Assembly (NCBI GenBank): GCA_942493125.1
Contig: OW818667.1
Span: 2,914,001-2,978,000 of the forward strand
Length of the DNA stretch: 64,000 bases
Reading direction: 5' to 3'
Origin: Fusibacter_C sp942493125
Lineage (GTDB): Bacteria; Bacillota; Clostridia; Peptostreptococcales; Acidaminobacteraceae
Below are positions 59,076 through 64,000 of the stretch, one piece after another. The first letter of the stretch is position 1. Every line of letters begins with the position of its first letter. The position numbers and the translations under genes are program-made. A model generated the notes under the pieces. It saw nothing but the letters and a program-made list of their open reading frames with translations. It did not search any database and was not told the origin of the DNA.

Positions 59076-59703
59076 ACACACTACCTTCCTTTTCTTTTTA
59101 ATATTATAGCATTTTATCGGTAATTATGACTAAAAAATGTGTTTTTGAGGATTTTCTTGCATTTGATTTTGACGATCAAAATATGTGAAATGTTTTCTTC
59201 TATTATATAGTTTAAATTTTATAATTTCACAAGGTGTATTTCATACAATTGCCTATTCTTTTTATACCAAGAAATGCAAGTTTGAAAGCTCCGACTTGCA
59301 TTTGACAGATAGTGGGACGTTTTTCCGTCAAAATCATCAATAAATGCAAAACAAGGTAAGTTTTACGAATGTAAAATGAGTATAGACATAATTATAACAA
59401 AATAACTATTATGCACTACTATTGTTATTAGAATGTTTACATACCAACGATTACACTGTTCAAACCGTTGGTAGATTAATGATTGCAACTATGTCTAAAA
59501 TGTGAACACAGTGTAAACGAGGTGCCAAATGATTGTTACACAACTGTAATATAAGGGGTCAATGTTGCGAAAAGTTAATCGTATAAATTAATTCATACGC
59601 TCTAAAACCTCTGAAATTTATTGCAAAATTCAAACAATAGGATTATGATAATATATATTGTTGCACAGATAGATTTGCAGACTAAATTTAAGGGGTGAAT
59701 GAA
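59076..59703. other. 628-bp gene-free region between ade and opp
   Basis: AT-rich divergent intergenic region. Contents visible: the ade -10, a hairpin AAATGCAAGT / ACTTGCATTT (59272-59303) with no T-run, an ACCAACG/CCGTTGGT inverted repeat (about 59442-59473) and the opp promoter. No known riboswitch, ORF with a ribosome site or repeat unit was recognised. Length suggests transcription-factor control of opp. Confidence 0.7.
59621..59649 (+). promoter_or_regulatory. Promoter of the opp operon
   Basis: TTGCAA, 17 bases, TATGAT; the leader is about 45 bases long. Confidence 0.65.
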
Positions 59704-60624
59704 TTGGGGCGTTTTTTAGTTAAAAGAACTCTGACAATGGTTGTGACATTATTAGTAATTATTACGATTACATTTGTAATGATGCATGCCATCCCAGGTG
59801 GACCATTTACTAGGGAGAAACAATTACCAGATGCGGTGCTTGCAGCACTTAACGCAAAATATCACCTTGATGATCCATTGTGGAAGCAATATGTGGATTA
59901 TGTAAAGGGCGTATTATCATTCAATTTGGGACCTTCATTTCAACGCGCAGGCGTTACGGTGAACGACTTAATTGTAGAGGGATTTCCAGCAACGCTGAAA
60001 ATAGGACTTACCTCAGTACTCGTAATCATTGTTGTAGGTATACCACTCGGTATTATCTCGGCACTTAAACAAAACAAATGGCAAGATGGTTTGGTAATGT
60101 TTATCGCCACATTAGGTGTAACGATTCCTTCTTTCGTTATGGCTACAGGAATTATTTATATTTTTAGTGCTAAATACAATGTATTACCTTCCAACGGATT
60201 GACGTCCTGGAAACATATGATCGGACCGGTCATAGCGCTTTCTGGTTTCTCATTGTCATTCGTTGCAAGATTAACGCGTTCCAGCATGCTGGAAGTGTTA
60301 CAACAAGATTATATCAGAACAGCTAGAGCAAAAGGTTTGTCAAATAACAAAGTTATTTACAAGCATGCTCTTAAAAACGCCCTTATACCTGTTGTAACTT
60401 ATTTGGGACCAATGATCGCTTCACTTCTTACTGGCTCTTTCGTTATTGAAAAAGTATTTGCTATCCCTGGAATGGGTAAACACTTCGTTGAAAGTGTAGG
60501 CAATAGAGATTATACTGTATTAATGGGCATTACCATCTTCTATGCTTTGTTCTTAGTTGTCATGGTACTTCTTGTTGACATTTTATACAGCTTTATTGAT
60601 CCGCGAATTAAAATGGAAGACTAG
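59704..60624 (+). CDS. oppB: Oligopeptide ABC transporter permease OppB
   Basis: The protein has 306 residues if started at TTG 59704, which has AAGGGGTGA 6 nt upstream; a GTG at 59695 is inside that site. Six helices; it begins GRFLVKRTLTMVVTLLVIITITFVMMHAIPGGPF, the conserved OppB/DppB start. The EAA loop TARAKGLSNNKVIYKHALKNALIPVVTYLG is present near residue 210. It imports di- or oligopeptides. First gene of a five-gene operon. Confidence 0.93.
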   Translation: MGRFLVKRTLTMVVTLLVIITITFVMMHAIPGGPFTREKQLPDAVLAALNAKYHLDDPLWKQYVDYVKGVLSFNLGPSFQRAGVTVNDLIVEGFPATLKIGLTSVLVIIVVGIPLGIISALKQNKWQDGLVMFIATLGVTIPSFVMATGIIYIFSAKYNVLPSNGLTSWKHMIGPVIALSGFSLSFVARLTRSSMLEVLQQDYIRTARAKGLSNNKVIYKHALKNALIPVVTYLGPMIASLLTGSFVIEKVFAIPGMGKHFVESVGNRDYTVLMGITIFYALFLVVMVLLVDILYSFIDPRIKMED

Positions 60625-60633
60625 GGGGATAAC

Positions 60634-61830
60634 ATGTCAGAACAAGTGATTAAAAAAGAATTGTGGGATGCTATTCCCAAGGAAAGCAAGGATAAAGAGG
60701 TATTAACGCGTCCTAGTATGACTTATTGGCAAGATGCATGGCGTCGCCTTAAAAAGAATAAGTTGTCTATGCTCGGTTTAACCTTTATAATATTTATGGT
60801 GCTTACTGCAATCGTAGGTCCTTACGTGATTGAGCACGACTATTCAACGCAAGAATTAACACTCGCAAATATTCCACCTAAAATCGACATTTATAAAGTG
60901 GATGATGAAACTTACTTCTACATGCACAGCGAGTACAAGTTGTTCCAAGTTTCTGCAGATGGAGAACTCCTCGATCGAATCAAAGAAACGCAAAACAATT
61001 TAACTGAAAGAAATCGCGTGTACAATATAAACGGTAAAGAAGTCATTTTGGATTACAAATACGGCGCTATGAAAGCTGAAGAAAATCCAGAAGGCCTCAA
61101 ATATAAGCTCTTTATCGATGGCGAAGAAGCAAAAGTTGCTGATCGCGTTCAAAATCAATCTTACCTTTTCGGTACAGATGCACTAGGTAGAGATATGTTG
61201 TCGAGAGTTATTTACGGCGCGAGAATTTCACTTCTTATCGCTTTAATCGCAACAGTTGTAAACTTTTTCATCGGCGTTTTATACGGTGGTATTTCAGGTT
61301 ACTTTGGTGGCCAAGTTGATAATATTATGATGCGTATTGTAGATATTATCAATGTCATTCCACTCCTATTATATGTTATACTATTATCAGTTATCATCGG
61401 TTCTGGTCTCAAGTCCATTATCATCGCGCTCGGTTCGGTTTACTGGGTCGGTATGGCGCGTATCGTGCGTGGACAGGTATTGAGCTTAAAAGAACAAGAA
61501 TACGTATTGTCAGCTAGAACTTTAGGTGCAAGCTCAATGCGTATCATGATTAGACATTTAATTCCAAATGCCATGGGCCCAATCATCGTTTCTATGACTA
61601 TGATGATTCCAAGTGCAATATTCACTGAAGCATTCTTAAGTTTCATTGGTCTTGGTGTAAATGCACCGCTCGCTTCTTGGGGTACTCTTGCAAACGACGC
61701 ATTAGGTGGACTCAGATCGTATCCTTATCAATTGTTCTATCCTTCTTTAGCGATCTCGTTGACAATGCTTGCATTTAACTTTTTAGGCGACGGACTTAGA
61801 GATGCATTAGACCCAAGATTAAGAAAATAG
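60634..61830 (+). CDS. oppC: Oligopeptide ABC transporter permease OppC
   Basis: The protein has 398 residues, about 100 longer than typical OppC. The extra part is an extracellular insertion (about 75-180: KIDIYKVDDETYFYMHSEYKLFQVSADGELLDR ...) between helix 1 and the FGTDALGRDMLSRVIYGARISLLIAL core. The EAA loop SARTLGASSMRIMIRHLIPNAMGPIIV is present near 290. It partners with OppB. ATG start 9 bases after oppB, with AGGGGG. Confidence 0.93.
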   Translation: MSEQVIKKELWDAIPKESKDKEVLTRPSMTYWQDAWRRLKKNKLSMLGLTFIIFMVLTAIVGPYVIEHDYSTQELTLANIPPKIDIYKVDDETYFYMHSEYKLFQVSADGELLDRIKETQNNLTERNRVYNINGKEVILDYKYGAMKAEENPEGLKYKLFIDGEEAKVADRVQNQSYLFGTDALGRDMLSRVIYGARISLLIALIATVVNFFIGVLYGGISGYFGGQVDNIMMRIVDIINVIPLLLYVILLSVIIGSGLKSIIIALGSVYWVGMARIVRGQVLSLKEQEYVLSARTLGASSMRIMIRHLIPNAMGPIIVSMTMMIPSAIFTEAFLSFIGLGVNAPLASWGTLANDALGGLRSYPYQLFYPSLAISLTMLAFNFLGDGLRDALDPRLRK

Positions 61831-61843
61831 AGAGGTGTAGACA

Positions 61844-62872
61844 GTGGCTGATAAATTATTGGTAGTTAAAGATCTAAAGACCTCTTTTTTCACCCATGTT
61901 GGTGAAGTTCAAGCAGTTAGAGGTGTGAGTTTTGAACTCGGCGTTGGTGAAGCATTAGGTATCGTAGGCGAATCGGGAAGTGGTAAAAGTGTAACTTCTA
62001 TGTCTCTTATGAAATTGCTTCAATACCCTGGTAAAATAAAAGATGGTCAAGTCCTCTTCGAAGGCGTTGACCTTGCTGGAAAATCAGAAAAGGAAATGAG
62101 AAAAGTCAGAGGTAATGACATCGCTATGATCTTCCAAGATCCTATGACTTCACTAAATCCTGTATATACAATTGGTAATCAAATTATCGAAGCAATTTTG
62201 GAACATCAAAATGTTACAAAGCATCAAGCGCGCCAAAAGGCGATTAAGATGTTAGAACTCGTTGGTATTCCTTCACCTGAATCGCGTTTGGACAACTATC
62301 CACATGAATTCAGTGGTGGTATGAGACAACGTGCGATGATTGCTATCGCTTTATCGTGTGAACCTAAGCTCCTCATTGCAGATGAGCCTACAACAGCACT
62401 TGACGTAACCATTCAAGCTCAGATTCTTGAGCTCATGAAAGACCTTAAAGAAAAAATCAATACTTCAATCATCTTGATTACGCATGACCTTGGCGTTGTT
62501 GCCGACTTATGTTCGCGCATTATCGTTATGTATGGCGGTTTAATCATGGAAGAGGGTACAGCTAGTCAAATCTTCTATGAACCAAAACACCCATACACAA
62601 TCGGTCTGTTAAAATCGATTCCTAAGCTTCACAAGAAGGATAAAGAGAGATTGATTCCAATAGACGGAACACCTCCTGACCTTGTATTACCACCAACAGG
62701 ATGTCCATTCTATGCACGTTGTGATTTTGCAATGAAAATTTGTCAAGAGCAACAACCGCCTTATTTTTCAGCTGGACCTGGTCACAGATCTATGTGCTGG
62801 AGAATGCATGATGAAGCGCCAGCAAATGAGCGTTTTTCTAAAGTATTTAATAAGGGGGTAAGTCATGTCTAA
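61844..62872 (+). CDS. oppD: Oligopeptide ABC transporter ATPase OppD
   Basis: The protein has 342 residues; GTG start with AGAGGTG upstream. Walker A GESGSGKS at about residues 43-50, Q-loop IFQDPMTSLNPVYT, ABC signature FSGGMRQRAMIA at about 155 and Walker B LLIADEPTTALDVTIQAQIL. The C-terminal GCPFYARCDFAMKICQEQQPP holds the cysteine-rich oligopeptide-type extension that binds a [4Fe-4S] cluster. Overlaps the next gene by 8 bases. Confidence 0.95.
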   Translation: MADKLLVVKDLKTSFFTHVGEVQAVRGVSFELGVGEALGIVGESGSGKSVTSMSLMKLLQYPGKIKDGQVLFEGVDLAGKSEKEMRKVRGNDIAMIFQDPMTSLNPVYTIGNQIIEAILEHQNVTKHQARQKAIKMLELVGIPSPESRLDNYPHEFSGGMRQRAMIAIALSCEPKLLIADEPTTALDVTIQAQILELMKDLKEKINTSIILITHDLGVVADLCSRIIVMYGGLIMEEGTASQIFYEPKHPYTIGLLKSIPKLHKKDKERLIPIDGTPPDLVLPPTGCPFYARCDFAMKICQEQQPPYFSAGPGHRSMCWRMHDEAPANERFSKVFNKGVSHV

Positions 62873-63869
62873 GCAGTTAAACGAAAATGACGTGCTCTTG
62901 GAGGTTAAAAATCTCAAAAAGCACTTTGTTAGCAAATCAGGTTTATTAGGTCAACATATAACTAGAGTGCAAGCTGTTGATGGTATTACCTTTAAGATTC
63001 TCCGCGGTGAGACATTAGGTTTGGTTGGTGAATCTGGTTGTGGTAAGTCCACAATTGGCAGAACCATTATCAGATTGTACGATGTGACTGAAGGCGAAGT
63101 CATCTTTGATGGCGTCGATATCAGCAGAATCAACCAAAGAGAAATGCGTCAATACAGAAAAAAAATTCAAATGATCTTTCAAGATCCTTATGCATCTTTG
63201 AACTCAAGGATGACAGTAGGCGACATCATCGGTGAACCACTTGACATTCATAAGTTGGCACAAGGTGAAGAAAGACAAAAAATAATATGGAATTTGCTTG
63301 AACGCGTTGGTCTAAACAAAGAACATGCAAACAGATATCCACATGAATTCTCAGGTGGACAAAGACAACGTATCGGTATTGCTAGAGCGCTTGCTGTTAG
63401 CCCAGATTTTATCATCTGCGACGAACCAATCTCAGCACTAGACGTTTCAATTCAAGCACAAGTTGTCAACATGCTTCAAGATTTACAAAATGAATTAGGC
63501 TTAACATATTTATTCATCGCACATGACTTGTCGATGGTTAAGCATATTTCTGATAGAATTGGCGTTATGTATCTTGGTAAAATGGTTGAACTTGCAGGAT
63601 CAGATGAACTTTATGACAATCCGAATCACCCATATACCCAAGCGTTGTTATCAGCGATTCCTGTTCCAGATCCAGATGTTACTAAAGCAACGCACAGAAT
63701 CGTTCTTGAGGGTGACGTACCATCTCCAATCAATCCACCTTCAGGTTGCCGTTTCAGAACGCGTTGTAGATATGCAATGGATATCTGTAAAGAACAAGAA
63801 CCAGCATTCATCGAAGTTGCTCCAAATCATTTTTCAGCTTGTCATCTTAACACCATGAAGAGTCAATAA
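62865..63869 (+). CDS. oppF: Oligopeptide ABC transporter ATPase OppF
   Basis: The protein has 334 residues; start ATG overlapping the end of oppD, with GGGGGTAAG ahead. Walker A GESGCGKS at about 54-61, Q-loop MIFQDPYASLNSRMTVGDII, signature FSGGQRQRIGIARAL and FIICDEPISALDVSIQAQVV. C-terminal GCRFRTRCRYAMDICKEQEPAF has the family Cys cluster. It energises the permease with OppD. Confidence 0.95.
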   Translation: MSKQLNENDVLLEVKNLKKHFVSKSGLLGQHITRVQAVDGITFKILRGETLGLVGESGCGKSTIGRTIIRLYDVTEGEVIFDGVDISRINQREMRQYRKKIQMIFQDPYASLNSRMTVGDIIGEPLDIHKLAQGEERQKIIWNLLERVGLNKEHANRYPHEFSGGQRQRIGIARALAVSPDFIICDEPISALDVSIQAQVVNMLQDLQNELGLTYLFIAHDLSMVKHISDRIGVMYLGKMVELAGSDELYDNPNHPYTQALLSAIPVPDPDVTKATHRIVLEGDVPSPINPPSGCRFRTRCRYAMDICKEQEPAFIEVAPNHFSACHLNTMKSQ

Positions 63870-63947
63870 GGTACTAAGACCCTAACGTAAGTTAAGGCTT
63901 AAGTATAAATGCAAAAGACATTCAAAATTAAAGGGGGTTTTTGATTA

Positions 63948-64000
63948 ATGAAAAAATTATTAGCATTGTTATTGGTCTTAATGCTAACGTTCTCTTTAGC
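63948..64000 (+). CDS. oppA: Opp substrate-binding protein, 5' fragment
   Basis: ATG at 63948 with AAGGGGG ahead; 17 codons to the window end give MKKLLALLLVLMLTFSL, the start of a secretion/lipoprotein signal. By position it should be the peptide-binding protein of the opp operon. The gap after oppF (78 bases) has a weak CCTAAC/GTTAAGG hairpin near 63881-63897. Confidence 0.8.
   Translation, partial: MKKLLALLLVLMLTFSL

Noticed and set aside
59076..59300. Purine riboswitch upstream of ade
   Set aside because: I looked for the conserved three-way junction loops and found none; only a hairpin with AAATGCAAGT arms.
59695..59700. GTG at 59695 as the oppB start
   Set aside because: The GTG is part of the AAGGGGTGA ribosome site; TTG at 59704 has proper spacing.

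Overview
The window comes from a low-GC, Gram-positive anaerobe, most probably a member of the Clostridia. This rests on AT-rich DNA with strong AGGAGG-type ribosome sites, a Trp T-box, a CIRCE/HrcA operator, Fur-boxed feoAB with the small FeoB-associated Cys-rich protein, an EFR1 flavodoxin-ferredoxin, a V-type ATP synthase operon, lipobox proteins and a T-rich intrinsic terminator behind most transcription units. No phage, IS element, CRISPR array or rRNA is visible; it reads as ordinary chromosome with a few unusual regulatory loci. The genus cannot be fixed from the sequence alone.

Layout. 1-3.8 kb (minus): the end of a membrane diguanylate cyclase, a PqqD-like protein and an OPT-family oligopeptide transporter. 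4.1-12.5 kb (plus): a complete nine-gene V-type ATPase operon (F/H-C-I-K-G-E-A-B-D). 12.7-19.3 kb: small metabolic and stress genes (VOC protein, WG-repeat lipoprotein, DUF2238, nitroreductase, alpha/beta hydrolase, LEA-like protein, flavodoxin, HEAT-like protein) and tRNA-Ala(GGC). 19.5-22.9 kb: a very large protein recognised as the PPi-dependent phosphoenolpyruvate carboxykinase. 22.9-30.8 kb: DUF2089 regulator, exported flavoprotein, alanine/sodium symporter, EamA transporter, zincin, glutaredoxin and J-domain protein. 30.8-31.8 kb: Trp T-box and trpP. 31.8-39.1 kb: PAS-GAF-PAS sensor, glycosyltransferase-51, M14 carboxypeptidase, GNAT, DUF6530, GIY-YIG, Hsp20, DegV. 39.3-41.3 kb: flotillin/NfeD pair (minus). 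41.4-47.2 kb: YVTN propeller, EFR1, tag, HD-CHAD, ROK kinase and two unknowns. 47.2-50.7 kb: hisS, DHH phosphoesterase and two YgjP-type metallopeptidases. 50.8-55.1 kb: HD-GYP phosphodiesterase and the feo operon. 55.1-59.1 kb: YtxH protein, glycosyltransferase 4, two c-di-GMP riboswitches and adenine deaminase. 59.7 kb to the end: oppBCDF and the start of the binding protein.

How it fits together. The ion-driven parts (V-ATPase, alanine symporter), peptide and amino acid uptake (OPT, Opp, AlsT, TrpP) and a PPi-linked carboxykinase suit an amino-acid/peptide fermenter with tight energy economy. Cyclic-di-GMP recurs: a GGDEF enzyme with an I-site, an HD-GYP phosphodiesterase and a tandem pair of class-I c-di-GMP riboswitches all lie in this 64 kb.

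The most interesting locus is that tandem riboswitch (about 56999-57305, minus strand). It starts 22 nt after the adenine deaminase stop codon and ends in a U-run. No same-strand gene follows it; instead it points into the antisense strand of the glycosyltransferase gene. Other items of note are a repeated 15-base motif (GGAAATTGCATAATT) around 39-41 kb, a two-codon ORF with a perfect Shine-Dalgarno between the Trp T-box and trpP, short tandem repeats just after stop codons, and an exported fumarate-reductase-like flavoprotein lacking most of the family's catalytic residues.
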